A stretch of 43,991 bases of DNA, from NCBI RefSeq assembly GCF_003096415.1, contig NZ_QEKH01000037.1, positions 1 to 43,991 on the forward strand, written 5' to 3'. Shown here piece by piece: positions 32,826 to 42,072 of this stretch; position 1 is the stretch's first letter, and each line of letters begins with the position of its first letter. This DNA comes from Victivallis vadensis (GTDB lineage: Bacteria > Verrucomicrobiota > Lentisphaeria > Victivallales > Victivallaceae). Both the position numbers and the translations under genes were made by a program. The notes below the pieces were generated by a model. The model did no database searches and had not been told where the DNA came from. It worked only from the letters and a program-made list of their open reading frames with translations.

Positions 32826-34151
32826 TTACTTCACCAGTTCTCCGACGAGGAAGAGTTTGCCGGCATAGTAATAATACGGAGCATACTTTCCCGGATTCTT
32901 GTCGAAATCGCCGCGGTTGCGCTCGAAAAGCACTTCGCGTTTGTCGAACTTTTCCGGCAGCACCGTGATCTTTACGGTATGCACTTCATCGGGCAGGTTG
33001 TCGGCCAGCGGGCAGAGTGCGAGGCGGCGGTAGGTGCAGTAGCCGTCCATCCGGCGCAACCGGCGGGATTTGCCGTCGACGGTGACTTCGATCATCGCGC
33101 TGTCGGGGCCGTAGAGGTCGTAAAGCATCGCCTTGGTTCCCTTGAATTTGAATTCGATCGAAGCGCCCGGCTCGAAGCGCCAGAGCGCGGGGAGGCGGTT
33201 GGCGAACTGTCTGGCGGCCGGATCGGTCGCGGGCAGTTCAGTATAAGGGCCGTTGAGGGTGATGCCGGAAGCGTTCAGGGGCACGGCGGAGGTGTTGTCC
33301 CAGCAGTCCGCCCGCAGCGGAGCCGGGAGCGGATGGGGGCCTGGAGTTCCGGCTTTGCCGATCACGGGCAGCGCGCGCATCAGCGACTGGGTGTAGATCA
33401 CATGGCCGGTATTGGTGTAGGGGTGGACGCCGTCGCCGGCGAACGGAATCTTGCCGTCCTCTCCGGTCGGAATCTTCGACTCCACGTTCAGCTCATCGCC
33501 GGAAACGCGGGTCATCACCTGTCTGGCGTCCTTCATCGTCAATTTGCCCTCCTTTTCCAGCCGGGCGACCTCATAACTCATGTTGACGGTCGGAATCGCG
33601 TAGTGGTCCGCGATCTCCTCCATTACCGAGGCGGAACGCGGCAGTTTGCCGTTTTTGAAATCGTTCACGCTGGCGGCGGTGACGGTGTAGACGAAGCAGA
33701 TATCGGTTTCCGGAAAACGTTTCCGTATCTGGCGGACGATTCCCTCCATCGAGCGGCGGATGTTGAGCGGCCTGGCGCCCGCATCGTTGACCGCAAATTC
33801 CACGAACACCAGATCCGGTTTATGGACAAGCACATCCGCGTCAAGCCGGAATACGCCGAGGTCGGAGCCTGTTCCGCCGATCGCGGCGTTGATCTCACTG
33901 ATTTTGGCATTTTGAAACAGTTTCCTGAAATAGTCCAGGCTCTGCACTCGCCAGCCGTTCTGGGCGGTGATGCTGCCGCCGAAATAGGCGATCCGCACGT
34001 CTTTGCCGTCGTGGAGCTTCCGGTAGAAGTTCGGCAGGCCGCCGCGGATTGCGTAAGGTTCCGAAGCCCGGGGTTCGAACCGGTTCGGGTCGTCGGCGGC
34101 TCCGGCGGTCAGCATGGCGACCGCCGCCAGCAGAAAGGCAAACAGTTTCAT
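32826..34151 (-). CDS. Secreted SGNH/GDSL-type hydrolase
   Basis: 441 residues. Signal peptide MKLFAFLLAAVAMLTAGAA, then the SGNH blocks: FGGSITA (Ser about 60), AIGGTGSD (Gly about 93), FAVNDA (Asn about 122) and GDGVHPY (Asp about 240, His about 243). The catalytic set is complete, so esterase activity is likely, for example removal of acetyl groups from polysaccharides. A C-terminal beta-rich domain (about 280-441) may bind carbohydrate. Start at 34151 because AAGGAG is 6 bp upstream and the signal peptide begins there. Divergent from the symporter gene. Confidence 0.87.
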   Translation of the reverse strand: MKLFAFLLAAVAMLTAGAADDPNRFEPRASEPYAIRGGLPNFYRKLHDGKDVRIAYFGGSITAQNGWRVQSLDYFRKLFQNAKISEINAAIGGTGSDLGVFRLDADVLVHKPDLVFVEFAVNDAGARPLNIRRSMEGIVRQIRKRFPETDICFVYTVTAASVNDFKNGKLPRSASVMEEIADHYAIPTVNMSYEVARLEKEGKLTMKDARQVMTRVSGDELNVESKIPTGEDGKIPFAGDGVHPYTNTGHVIYTQSLMRALPVIGKAGTPGPHPLPAPLRADCWDNTSAVPLNASGITLNGPYTELPATDPAARQFANRLPALWRFEPGASIEFKFKGTKAMLYDLYGPDSAMIEVTVDGKSRRLRRMDGYCTYRRLALCPLADNLPDEVHTVKITVLPEKFDKREVLFERNRGDFDKNPGKYAPYYYYAGKLFLVGELVK

Positions 34152-34453
34152 TCGAGGCTCCTTCAACATTTAAGGGTGCACAACTGCATCGTTATAGAGA
34201 ATAATGCTCCGTTCCGTCCCTGTCAAGTGCAGGGCTTCAGAAATAACCGGATTTTTTGCGGCTCTTCTGTCGAATATTGCCGTACTTAAACCGTTTAAAT
34301 TCCTTATTATGAAAAATGGTTTTTGATTTTTCATGTAGAAAAGGTTTCAAATTCATAAAAATTCGATTGACTTCACGAAATGCCGCTGTTATATTACCGA
34401 AGAGTCTCGGTGTCGAAACCATAATCAACCTTGAAAGGAAGCGGAAGAAAAAA
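34152..34453. other. Divergent promoter region between SGNH hydrolase and symporter
   Basis: No gene is supported here. The half near 34260-34400 is A/T-rich and carries the symporter promoter. I did not see an equally good promoter for the SGNH gene. Confidence 0.5.
34367..34395 (+). promoter_or_regulatory. Promoter of the SSS symporter
   Basis: TTGACT (34367-34372) and TATATT (34390-34395), spacing 17 bp; the ATG is about 59 bp downstream. The pattern TTGACTTC...TATATT resembles the one at 43840. Confidence 0.75.
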
Positions 34454-36751
34454 ATGCATTGGATCGATTGGTGTATCATGATCATTCCACTGATCATCAT
34501 CCTGGGGGCGGCGATCTATTCAGGCAAATATGTCCGGGGCGTGGTTGACTTCCTCGCCGCGGGACGTGTGGCCGGGCGTTACGTGATCTCAGTTGGAGAC
34601 CTGACTTCAGGACTCAGCGTCATCACTCTGGTGGCATTGGTGGAAGCCAAGTACCAGACCGGCTACGGAGTGGAGTTCTGGGGCAAGCTGACCGCGCCGC
34701 TGGGAGTGGTCTTCGCGCTGACCGGGTACTGCGTCTATCGCTGGCGCGAAACCAAGGCGCTCTCTTTCGGCCAGTTCCTTGAAATGCGCTACAACCGGGC
34801 GTTCCGTATTTTCGCTTCGGCGCTGCGGACGATTTCGGAAATGATCACCAACGCGCTCGGGCCGGCGATTGCGGTGAACTTTTTCATCTACTTCCTCGGC
34901 CTGCCGCATTCGGTTTCCATTTTCGGGCTTTCGATCCCGTGCTTCACGATTATTCTGATATTGCTGATGGCAATGGCGATGGTCTGCATCTGGCCGGGCG
35001 GCCGGGTGTCGCTGATCATCACCGACACCTTTCAGGGGCTGCTCTGCTATCCTGTGTTCGTGATTATCGTCGGCTATATTCTGCTGAACATCTCGTGGGA
35101 CGGCGAAATCGCCCCGACCATGATGGACCGTGTCCCCGGCGAAAACTTCATCAATCCCTACGATGTCAGCAAACTGCGCGACTTCAACATCTTCTCGCTG
35201 GTCGTGACGCTGTTCGCGAATATCCTGAACCGGGCAAGCTGGTTCGGCAACGACTCCTCCAACTCCGCCCGGACTCCTCATGAACAGAAGATGGCGGGCA
35301 TCCTCGGCGCGTGGCGCAGCGGATTTTCTTATGTGATGTTGATGGTGATCGCGGTGATGGTGATCACCATCATGAACCACCAGAACTTCTCCGATCGGGC
35401 CAAGAATATCCGCGACACCCTTGTGACCAAGGCTGCGGAGGAAACGATCGCCGATCCGGTTGAACGCGCCGCCGCAGTAGCGGCCGGAACGGCGATCCCG
35501 GAGAGGAAGCATCAGATCGGCGTCGATGCGCCGCTCTCGCGGACGAACAATCTCGAGACTCCGATCTTCGAGGCTGTTCATGACGTGGTCGGCAGGGACG
35601 GGGACGGCAACCTGACTTTCCAGCGCTTCCGCACTATCTATCAGCAGATGATGATGAGCATCACGCTGCGTCAGAGCTTCCCGGTCGGATTGCTCGGTCT
35701 TTTCGGTCTGCTGATGATCATGCTGGTGCTTTCGACCGACGACTCGCGCATCTTCAACGCGTCCAGCACGATCCTGCAGGACGTGATCATGCCGTTCCGC
35801 AAGACGCCGCTGACGCCCAAACAGCATTTGCTGTGGCTGCGGCTGTGTTCGCTCGGCGTGGCGCTGTTTTTTGTGACGTTCAGCATGTTGTTCGTGCAGT
35901 TGGACTATATCAATATGTTCGTTACGATCATGTGTTCGATCTGGCTCGGCGGGGCCGGCCCGGTGATGATCGGCGGCCTGTACAGCCGGTTCGGCAATAC
36001 GACCGGCGCATTCGCGGCGATCTTCGCCGGTTCCGGCATTTCGATCAGCGGCATCTTTCTGCAGAGCCACTGGGCGAAACATATTTACCCGTTTCTGGTC
36101 GAACAGGGATGGGATGCGCCGCTGGCGAGTTTCCTGTCGCTGTTGAGTTCGCCGTTCGAGCCTTTCATCGTCTGGGAGATGACGCCGGAAAAATTCCCGA
36201 TCAACTCCTATGAAATCTACTTCATCGCGATGGTCAGCGGCATCGCCGCTTACATCATCGGCTCGCTGGTCACCTACAAAGGCCCCTACAACCTGGACCG
36301 GCTGCTGCACCGGGGCATTTACAGCATCGACGGCGAAAAACAGATCAAATCCGCCTGGACCTGGGGCAATGTCTGGAATAAGCTGATCGGCATCACGCCG
36401 GAGTACACCCGCGGCGACCGGATCATCGCATGGAGCGTATTTTTCTACTCCTTCGTCTACCAGTTGCTGATTTCGTTCGTTCTGGTGGTGATCTGGAACG
36501 TGATTTCGCCGTGGCCGGTGATCTGGTGGAAATATTATTTCTGGATTACCACGCTGGTGATTCCGTCGCTGGCCGGCATCGTGACCACGGTCTGGTTCTG
36601 CTGGGGCGGGCTCCGGGATGCGATCCGGCTCTTCCGCGACCTGGAAGCGCGGGTCGACAACCCGCTGGACGACGGCCGCGTCTCCGGTCAGGTCTCGGTG
36701 GCGGATCTGGCCGCGCTGGAAAAGGTGGAAGAAAAAGAGGAAAAGAAATAA
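34454..36751 (+). CDS. SSS-family sodium:solute symporter
   Basis: A 765-residue inner-membrane transporter with about 12-14 helices. It opens IDWCIMIIPLIIILGAAIYSGKYVRGVVDFLAAGR, typical of the SSS family (sugar, nucleoside or acid substrates), and continues with GDLTSGLSVITLVALVEAKYQTG. It is longer than usual: a hydrophilic insertion at about 310-385 and an extended C-terminus (about 560-765) with two more helices and an acidic/lysine tail. The start at 34454 gives the membrane helix directly and has GGAAG upstream; the longer frame adds 46 non-hydrophobic codons. It is a single-gene unit with its own promoter and terminator. Confidence 0.88.
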   Translation: MHWIDWCIMIIPLIIILGAAIYSGKYVRGVVDFLAAGRVAGRYVISVGDLTSGLSVITLVALVEAKYQTGYGVEFWGKLTAPLGVVFALTGYCVYRWRETKALSFGQFLEMRYNRAFRIFASALRTISEMITNALGPAIAVNFFIYFLGLPHSVSIFGLSIPCFTIILILLMAMAMVCIWPGGRVSLIITDTFQGLLCYPVFVIIVGYILLNISWDGEIAPTMMDRVPGENFINPYDVSKLRDFNIFSLVVTLFANILNRASWFGNDSSNSARTPHEQKMAGILGAWRSGFSYVMLMVIAVMVITIMNHQNFSDRAKNIRDTLVTKAAEETIADPVERAAAVAAGTAIPERKHQIGVDAPLSRTNNLETPIFEAVHDVVGRDGDGNLTFQRFRTIYQQMMMSITLRQSFPVGLLGLFGLLMIMLVLSTDDSRIFNASSTILQDVIMPFRKTPLTPKQHLLWLRLCSLGVALFFVTFSMLFVQLDYINMFVTIMCSIWLGGAGPVMIGGLYSRFGNTTGAFAAIFAGSGISISGIFLQSHWAKHIYPFLVEQGWDAPLASFLSLLSSPFEPFIVWEMTPEKFPINSYEIYFIAMVSGIAAYIIGSLVTYKGPYNLDRLLHRGIYSIDGEKQIKSAWTWGNVWNKLIGITPEYTRGDRIIAWSVFFYSFVYQLLISFVLVVIWNVISPWPVIWWKYYFWITTLVIPSLAGIVTTVWFCWGGLRDAIRLFRDLEARVDNPLDDGRVSGQVSVADLAALEKVEEKEEKK

Positions 36752-36772
36752 CGCGCTTTTCCGCCGAAGCGG

Positions 36773-36810
36773 ACGCCTGTTCCGGGAATGTTTCCGGGAC
36801 AGGCGTTTTT
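36773..36810 (+). terminator. Terminator after the symporter gene
   Basis: ACGCCTGT (36773-36780) and ACAGGCGT (36799-36806) form the base of a long hairpin continued by CCGGGA/TCCGGG, followed by TTTTT. It ends about 20 bp after the symporter stop. Confidence 0.85.
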
Positions 36811-36877
36811 CGTGCTTGCAGAAAACGGTTCGCAGATGTATTTTACGGACGATCCCTTTTTTTATCCGGTTGGAATC

Positions 36878-37840
36878 ATGATGAACGACAAATTCAAAGG
36901 TTTTTTGCTCGGCGCGGTCGCGGCGGCCACCTACGGCATGAATCCGCTTTTCGCGCTGCCGCTGTACCAGGAGGGACTGGAGGCGGATTCGGTTCTGTTC
37001 TACCGGTATTCGATGGCGGTGGCGATGCTGGGAATGCTGATGAAATTTCAGCGTCAATCCTTCCGTTTGAAAAAGAACGAGGTGTTGCCGCTGATCATCG
37101 GCGGCTTGCTCTTCGCGGGTTCCTCACTCACTTTGTTTCTTGCCTACCGGTATATGGATGCCGGAATCGCTTCGACCATCCTGTTCGTCTATCCGGTGAT
37201 GGTGGCGGTGATCATGGCGATGTTTTTCCGGGAGAAGCTCACTCCGGTGACGGTGGGCAGCATCGTTCTGGCGTTGACGGGCATCGGGCTGCTTTACAAA
37301 GGCGGCGACGGCGGGCCGCTGAGCATGACCGGGATCATTCTGGTTATGCTGTCGGCGCTCTCCTACGCGATTTATATGGTTGGGGTGAAGCAGTCCGCAT
37401 TGAAGAATCTGCCCGGAATGCGGCTGACCTTTTATATACTGCTTTTCGGATTGGCGGTCTATGTGATCCGGTTGAAGTTCGGGTTGGAGCTGCAGGTGAT
37501 CCCATCGTGGAAAGGGTGGGGAAATGTGGTGGCGCTCGCTTTTTTGCCCACGGTGGTTTCTCTGCTGTGCACAACGCTGGCCATCCGTTATATCGGGGCG
37601 ACGCCGGCCGCGATTCTGGGGGCGCTTGAACCGGTTACCGCGGTGTTTTTCGGCGTGATGGTCTTCGGGGAGCAGCTGACGTTCCGGCTGGCGATCGGAA
37701 TCGTGATGATCATTATTTCGGTTTCGCTGATCATTGCCGGAAAAGCGGCGGCGGGACGGCTGAACGCGGCCTTTTTCCGGTTGGTCGAGAGGATTCGGCG
37801 AGCGCGCCGGCGGCGGAAAATAAAGGAGAATGGGAGATGA
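36878..37840 (+). CDS. DMT/EamA-family transporter
   Basis: A 320-residue inner-membrane protein with two EamA repeats and about 10 helices: FLLGAVAAATYGMNPLFALP, then ILFVYPVMVAVIMAMFFREK in the first half; MLSALSYAIYMVGVKQ, then ATPAAILGALEPVTAVFFGV in the second. These carry metabolites out of or into the cell; the substrate is unknown. The tail is arginine-rich (RIRRARRRRK). ATG 36878 or 36881 begins the mature-looking N-terminus, though the SD is weak; longer starts run into the terminator hairpin. The end overlaps the isochorismatase-like gene by 4 bp. Confidence 0.85.
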   Translation: MMNDKFKGFLLGAVAAATYGMNPLFALPLYQEGLEADSVLFYRYSMAVAMLGMLMKFQRQSFRLKKNEVLPLIIGGLLFAGSSLTLFLAYRYMDAGIASTILFVYPVMVAVIMAMFFREKLTPVTVGSIVLALTGIGLLYKGGDGGPLSMTGIILVMLSALSYAIYMVGVKQSALKNLPGMRLTFYILLFGLAVYVIRLKFGLELQVIPSWKGWGNVVALAFLPTVVSLLCTTLAIRYIGATPAAILGALEPVTAVFFGVMVFGEQLTFRLAIGIVMIIISVSLIIAGKAAAGRLNAAFFRLVERIRRARRRRKIKENGR

Positions 37841-38376
37841 AAAATACTGTATTGCTGGTGGTCGATGTGCAGAATGCGCTGATTGCGAAACAGCCGTATC
37901 GCGGGCAGGAGCTGCTCGAAAACATCGGCGTCCTGACCGGCGCCTGCCGGGAGAGTGGCATCGAAGTTGTCTATGTCCGCCATGACGGCAGTGCGCGCGG
38001 CATGCTGGTTCCGGGGACGACGGAGTGGGAGATCGTTTCCGCAATCGCCCCGCTTCCCGGCGAGCGGATTTTCGACAAGCGTTTCTGCAGCTCCTTTCAG
38101 GAGACCGGACTGGAGAAATACCTGAAGGAAAAAGAGGCCCGGCAGTTGATTCTGACCGGCATGCAGACGGAGTACTGCATCGATGCAACCTGCAAGGCGG
38201 CGTTTGAACGCGGTTACCGGGTCGTGGTGCCGGAGGCGGCGACTTCGACCTTCGACAACCCGTTCCTGACCGGCAGGCAGTTGTGTGAATTTTACGAGAA
38301 TCTGATCTGGCGTCCCTGTTTCGCCGGGGTGATGCCGGTTCCGGAACTGCTGAAGCGGATTCCGGCGGACAAGTGA
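37837..38376 (+). CDS. Isochorismatase-family cysteine hydrolase
   Basis: 179 residues. The catalytic triad of the family is visible: Asp10 (LLVVDVQNAL), Lys81 (FDKRFCSSF) and Cys114 (GMQTEYCIDATC), with the cis-peptide region just before the Cys. Members hydrolyse nicotinamide, isochorismate or other amides. The TEYC motif places it in the generic YcaC/nicotinamidase-like set rather than a defined enzyme. Coupled to the DMT gene by ATGA, so transporter and hydrolase probably handle the same compound (inference). AraC gene follows after 7 bp. Confidence 0.88.
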   Translation: MKNTVLLVVDVQNALIAKQPYRGQELLENIGVLTGACRESGIEVVYVRHDGSARGMLVPGTTEWEIVSAIAPLPGERIFDKRFCSSFQETGLEKYLKEKEARQLILTGMQTEYCIDATCKAAFERGYRVVVPEAATSTFDNPFLTGRQLCEFYENLIWRPCFAGVMPVPELLKRIPADK

Positions 38377-38383
38377 GGGGGCG

Positions 38384-39187
38384 ATGGAAGAACTCTGCCG
38401 GCTGTTGAATGCGGGCCGCTTTATTTCGCGCGGCAAGGGACGGCACGCGACGCGGGTGATCGACTCCTATGAGCTGATTCTGGTGATCGCCGGAACGTTG
38501 CGGATGTTCGAAGAGGAGAGCGAGTTCGCATTGCAGCCGGGCGACCGGCTGCTGCTGCGTCCTGGTCTGCGGCACGGCGGCGCGGCGGCGTATGAACCGG
38601 GGCTTTCCTTTTACTGGTGCCATTACCGGCCGCGCGGCGAAGTTTCCCGGGAGCGGCTGGACGCGTTGGCGGGAATGGGGAAATCGGCCCGGCCGGAGCG
38701 GTTCAGCGATTGTTTCGGGATGCTGCTCGCGGAGCAGCGCGACCGGGAGTCCGGTTCTGCCGGTTCGCAGCGGCGGCTGGACCTGCTCGGTGAACTGTTG
38801 CTGTCGGAGGCGGCGGAAAGCTGCGCCGCGCGGCCGGGCAATGAACCTGATCCGCTGGCCGAACGGGCGCGCCGTTACATCAAGCTCCATTACGAGGAGT
38901 CGATTTCGACGGCTTCCCTTGCCGGTGAACTGCGCTGTCACCCGGACTATCTGGGGCGGCTTTACCGGAAGAATTTCGGGATATCGGTGACCGATGAAAT
39001 CAATCGCGTCCGGGTCGCCGCCGCCTGCCGGGCGTTGCGGGAGACCGGCAAGTCGGTGAAGGAAATTGCGTTTGAGGCCGGGTTCAACGACCTCGCTTAT
39101 TTCCGGCGCCGTTTCTTCCGGGAATGCGGTCTCTCCCCGGCCCGTTATCGTGTCGAACGCGACGGCGAACATGTGAATACCGAATGA
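38384..39187 (+). CDS. AraC-family transcriptional regulator
   Basis: 267 residues. An N-terminal cupin-like sensor (about 1-90; LQPGDRLLLRPGLRHGG) and a C-terminal double helix-turn-helix (about 165-260: ISTASLAGELRCHPDYLGRL, KSVKEIAFEAGFNDLAYFRR, ECGLSPARYR). It is the last gene of the DMT-isochorismatase unit and likely regulates it, or the nagA unit 124 bp downstream. GAGGGGG before ATG 38384 is the ribosome site. Confidence 0.92.
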   Translation: MEELCRLLNAGRFISRGKGRHATRVIDSYELILVIAGTLRMFEEESEFALQPGDRLLLRPGLRHGGAAAYEPGLSFYWCHYRPRGEVSRERLDALAGMGKSARPERFSDCFGMLLAEQRDRESGSAGSQRRLDLLGELLLSEAAESCAARPGNEPDPLAERARRYIKLHYEESISTASLAGELRCHPDYLGRLYRKNFGISVTDEINRVRVAAACRALRETGKSVKEIAFEAGFNDLAYFRRRFFRECGLSPARYRVERDGEHVNTE

Positions 39188-39310
39188 GAAAACCGCCGGA
39201 GCGCGGATAATGGCGGAAAAAAACAGCGCGGTCATTAGAAAAACGGCGCTTGCCGACTTATATTACTATTGGATGTATCTGGGTACGTATCTCCAAACTG
39301 TGAGGATTTT

Positions 39311-40498
39311 ATGATAAAACGGGTGCGCAGGTTATATATCGCCGACTACCTGATTACGCCGGATCACCGGATCGAGAACGGTGCGGTGCTTTGCGAGGAT
39401 GAACGGATTCTGGCCGTCGGCGGGCTTTCCGCATTCAGCCGCGATCCGGGGTTGGAGGTGCTGACCTTCAACAACGCCTATATGACGCCGGGCTTCATCG
39501 ACACGCACATCCACGGGGCAGGCGGCTTCGACTGCTCGTCGGTGGATATCTCGCCGCGGCCGATCGACGCGATGAGCCGGATTCTGGGCGAACGGGGCGT
39601 GACCAGCTTTTTCCCGACCGTGGTGGCATCTCCGAAGCAGGAGATGCTGGACAATCTGGCGAAGCTGGCCAAAGAGATGCAGCGCGAGCTTCCCGGCGCG
39701 GTCGCCGCCGGAATCAATCTCGAAGGCCCGTTCATCAATCCTTTCAAGCGCGGCGCGCAGCAGGAGGAGTCGATCCTGCCGATCGACCTCGAATTTGCCC
39801 GCGACCTGATCGACGCGGGCGGCGGGCTGGTCAAAGTGATGACTTTTGCGCCCGAACTGGAAAAGGCGGCACAACTGGTCGAGTTCCTGATCGGCTGCGG
39901 CGTGAAGCCGTCGATGGGGCACAGCATCGCGAATGAGGAGCAGACCATGCGCGCGATCGACGCCGGGGCGAGCTACTGCACGCACCTGTTCAACGGGATG
40001 CCGCCGCTGCACCAGCGTGAAATGGGGCTTTCGAGCATCGCATTGACCGACAACCGGGTCACGGTGGAGCTGATCATCGACGGGCGGCACATCCATCCGC
40101 GCATGGTCGATCTCGCCTGCCGCTGCAAGCAGGCGCACCAACTGGTCGGCATCAGCGACTGCACGATGGCTGCGGGCATGCCGAACGGGGAGTACCGGAT
40201 CGGCCCTTCGCCGATCAAAGTGAAGGACGGTTTTTCGCAGACCGAACAGAGCATTCTGGCCGGAACCACCACGATGCTGGATACCGGCTGGCACAGCCTG
40301 ATGAGCTGCGGCCACCTGGCCGAAACCCAGGCGGCGATGGCGGTGACCTGCAATCCGGCGGCGGCGTTCGGCCTCGGCGACCGGGGCATCCTGCTGCCGA
40401 ACCGCCGGGCGGACCTCGCCATTTTCGAACAGAAGACCAACCGGCCGCTGCTGACCGTCTGCAACGGCAAAATCGTTTACCGCGCGGAGAATCAATGA
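39311..40498 (+). CDS. nagA: N-acetylglucosamine-6-phosphate deacetylase NagA
   Basis: A 395-residue amidohydrolase that converts GlcNAc-6-phosphate to glucosamine-6-phosphate. The metal and catalytic residues are all present: His66-x-His68 (DTHIHG), Glu138 (NLEGPF), His204 (GHSIAN), His225 (THLFNGMP) and the catalytic Asp283 (GISDCTMAAG). Start at 39311 with GAGG 6 bp upstream; a longer frame from 39269 lacks support. It serves amino-sugar use from mucin, chitin or cell wall. No nagB is in the window. Stop overlaps the methyltransferase gene by 4 bp. Confidence 0.94.
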   Translation: MIKRVRRLYIADYLITPDHRIENGAVLCEDERILAVGGLSAFSRDPGLEVLTFNNAYMTPGFIDTHIHGAGGFDCSSVDISPRPIDAMSRILGERGVTSFFPTVVASPKQEMLDNLAKLAKEMQRELPGAVAAGINLEGPFINPFKRGAQQEESILPIDLEFARDLIDAGGGLVKVMTFAPELEKAAQLVEFLIGCGVKPSMGHSIANEEQTMRAIDAGASYCTHLFNGMPPLHQREMGLSSIALTDNRVTVELIIDGRHIHPRMVDLACRCKQAHQLVGISDCTMAAGMPNGEYRIGPSPIKVKDGFSQTEQSILAGTTTMLDTGWHSLMSCGHLAETQAAMAVTCNPAAAFGLGDRGILLPNRRADLAIFEQKTNRPLLTVCNGKIVYRAENQ

Positions 40499-41334
40499 AC
40501 TATCAGCTTTTGGACAGCGGGCATCTGCGGAAACTCGAACAGGTGGGGCCTTACCGCCTGATCCGTCCCGCTTTGAATGCATTCTGGGGACCGTCGCTCC
40601 CGGCATCCGAATGGGAGGCGGCGGACGCGGTGTTCACGCGCGACAGCTCCGGCGGCGGCAAGTGGAGCTTCCGGAACCGCCTGCCGGAAGCGTGGTTCGC
40701 CGAATGGGGCGGTTTCGAGCTGAAGATGAAACCGACCGGTTTCGGCCATCTCGGTTTTTTCGCCGAACAGTACCGCAACTGGGATTTCTTCCGCTCGCCG
40801 GAATCCGGGCTGGGGGAGGGGACGAAGGCGCTGAATCTGTTCGCCTACTCCGGCGTCGGCTCGATGGCGATGGCGCAGGCGGGGGCTTCCGTCTGCCACC
40901 TCGACGCATCGCGCGGAATGATCGAGTGGGGACAGGAGAATATGGCCCGCAATCCGCAGGTGCCTGACGCGATCCGCTGGATCGCCGACGATGTGAATAA
41001 GTTCACGATGCGCGAGGTGCGGCGCGGCAACAAATACAACCTGATCGCACTCGATCCGCCGACATTCGGGCGCGGCTCCAACGGGCAGGTCTGGAAGATC
41101 GAGGACGACCTGCCGAAGCTGCTGGCGCGCTGCAATGAGCTGCGCGACCGTTCAAGGCCGTTCACGGTGGTGCTGAGCTGCCATTCGCCGGGCTTTTCGA
41201 TTCTGGTGCTGGAGCGGCTGGCGGAGGCGGCGTTCGGCCGGGGAGGGGAGTTCGAGTCGTTTGAGATGACCGTCCCCGAAAGCACCGGTCGCGAGCTGCC
41301 CGCCGGGATTTCGGTGCGCTGCCGGGTGAAATAA
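40495..41334 (+). CDS. Class I SAM-dependent methyltransferase (RlmI/RlmK-like)
   Basis: 279 residues. SAM site LNLFAYSGVGSMAMAQAGA (about 115-133), acidic VCHLDASRGMIEW, and motif IV ALDPPTFGRG as in RNA m5C/m2G-type rRNA methyltransferases of the RlmI/RlmK group. The PUA domain of RlmI is missing; the N-terminus is a short beta-rich region. Probably an rRNA methyltransferase, target unknown. Translationally coupled to nagA (ATGA). Confidence 0.82.
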   Translation: MNYQLLDSGHLRKLEQVGPYRLIRPALNAFWGPSLPASEWEAADAVFTRDSSGGGKWSFRNRLPEAWFAEWGGFELKMKPTGFGHLGFFAEQYRNWDFFRSPESGLGEGTKALNLFAYSGVGSMAMAQAGASVCHLDASRGMIEWGQENMARNPQVPDAIRWIADDVNKFTMREVRRGNKYNLIALDPPTFGRGSNGQVWKIEDDLPKLLARCNELRDRSRPFTVVLSCHSPGFSILVLERLAEAAFGRGGEFESFEMTVPESTGRELPAGISVRCRVK

Positions 41335-41415
41335 GCGAAAAGGATTGAGATGGGAACGCCGGGCTTTATCTGGGAGTTATTTTCCCATTGAATCACAAAA
41401 GAGAAGGAGGGTTTT

Positions 41416-42003
41416 ATGAAGATGCAAAGTGTTCTGACCGTGGCGGCGCTGGCTGCCGGAGCGATGCTGACGGCGGCCGATATTCAGTTGCCGAAGCCGC
41501 AGATTTCGGGGGGCGCGCCGCTGCTGACCACATTGGCCAGGCGGAGCACCAACCGCAATATGGACGGCAAGGCGCTTTCCAAGCAGCAGCTTTCCGACCT
41601 GCTGTGGGCGGCCAACGGCATCAACCGCCCCGACGGCAAGCGTACCGCACCGACCGCGATGAACAAGCAGGAAATCTCCCTCTACGCGGTCCTGCCGGAT
41701 GGTGCTTACCGTTATGAACCGACCACGCACCGGCTGGTCGAAGTCGCGGCGGAAAAGTCCAGGCTCGATAACAACGCCTCCGTGGTGATCGTGCTGGTCG
41801 CCGACCGGGATAAGCAGCCCGGCGAAAAGTGGGCCGCCGTTGATTGCGGCTTCGTCGGCCAGAATATCTACCTCTACTGCGCGGCGAACAATCTGGCGAC
41901 CGTGTTCAAGGGCAGCTTCAACGCCGACAACCTGAAAAAGCTGCTGAAACTCGAAAAGAACCAGGTGCCGATGTTCATCCAGCCGGTCGGCTTCCCGAAA
42001 TAA
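41416..42003 (+). CDS. Secreted nitroreductase-like (SagB/ThcOx-type) protein
   Basis: 195 residues. Signal peptide MKMQSVLTVAALAAGAMLTA, then a short nitroreductase fold: TLARRSTNRNMDGKALSKQQLSDLLWAANGINRPDGKRTAPTAMN resembles the FMN-binding entry region (RRSxR...LSDLLWAAxG), and AAVDCGFVGQNIYLYCAANNL is the dimer-helix region. Export of such a flavoprotein is notable; anaerobes use related proteins in redox or peptide modification. SD AGGAGG 8 bp before ATG 41416. It leads an operon with a membrane protein and a ferredoxin-nitroreductase. Confidence 0.8.
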   Translation: MKMQSVLTVAALAAGAMLTAADIQLPKPQISGGAPLLTTLARRSTNRNMDGKALSKQQLSDLLWAANGINRPDGKRTAPTAMNKQEISLYAVLPDGAYRYEPTTHRLVEVAAEKSRLDNNASVVIVLVADRDKQPGEKWAAVDCGFVGQNIYLYCAANNLATVFKGSFNADNLKKLLKLEKNQVPMFIQPVGFPK

Positions 42004-42072
42004 TTGCGGCGGGATCGCTCCGAGCGTGGCGTTTCTCTGCTGCTTTGCGGTCGAACAGTGAGGAGGTTGGGC

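Noticed and set aside
34607-37057. 816-codon open frame on the - strand opposite the symporter
   Set aside because: Composition (His/Arg/Asp/Gln-rich) is that of an antisense shadow; the + strand gene has promoter, SD, helices and terminator.
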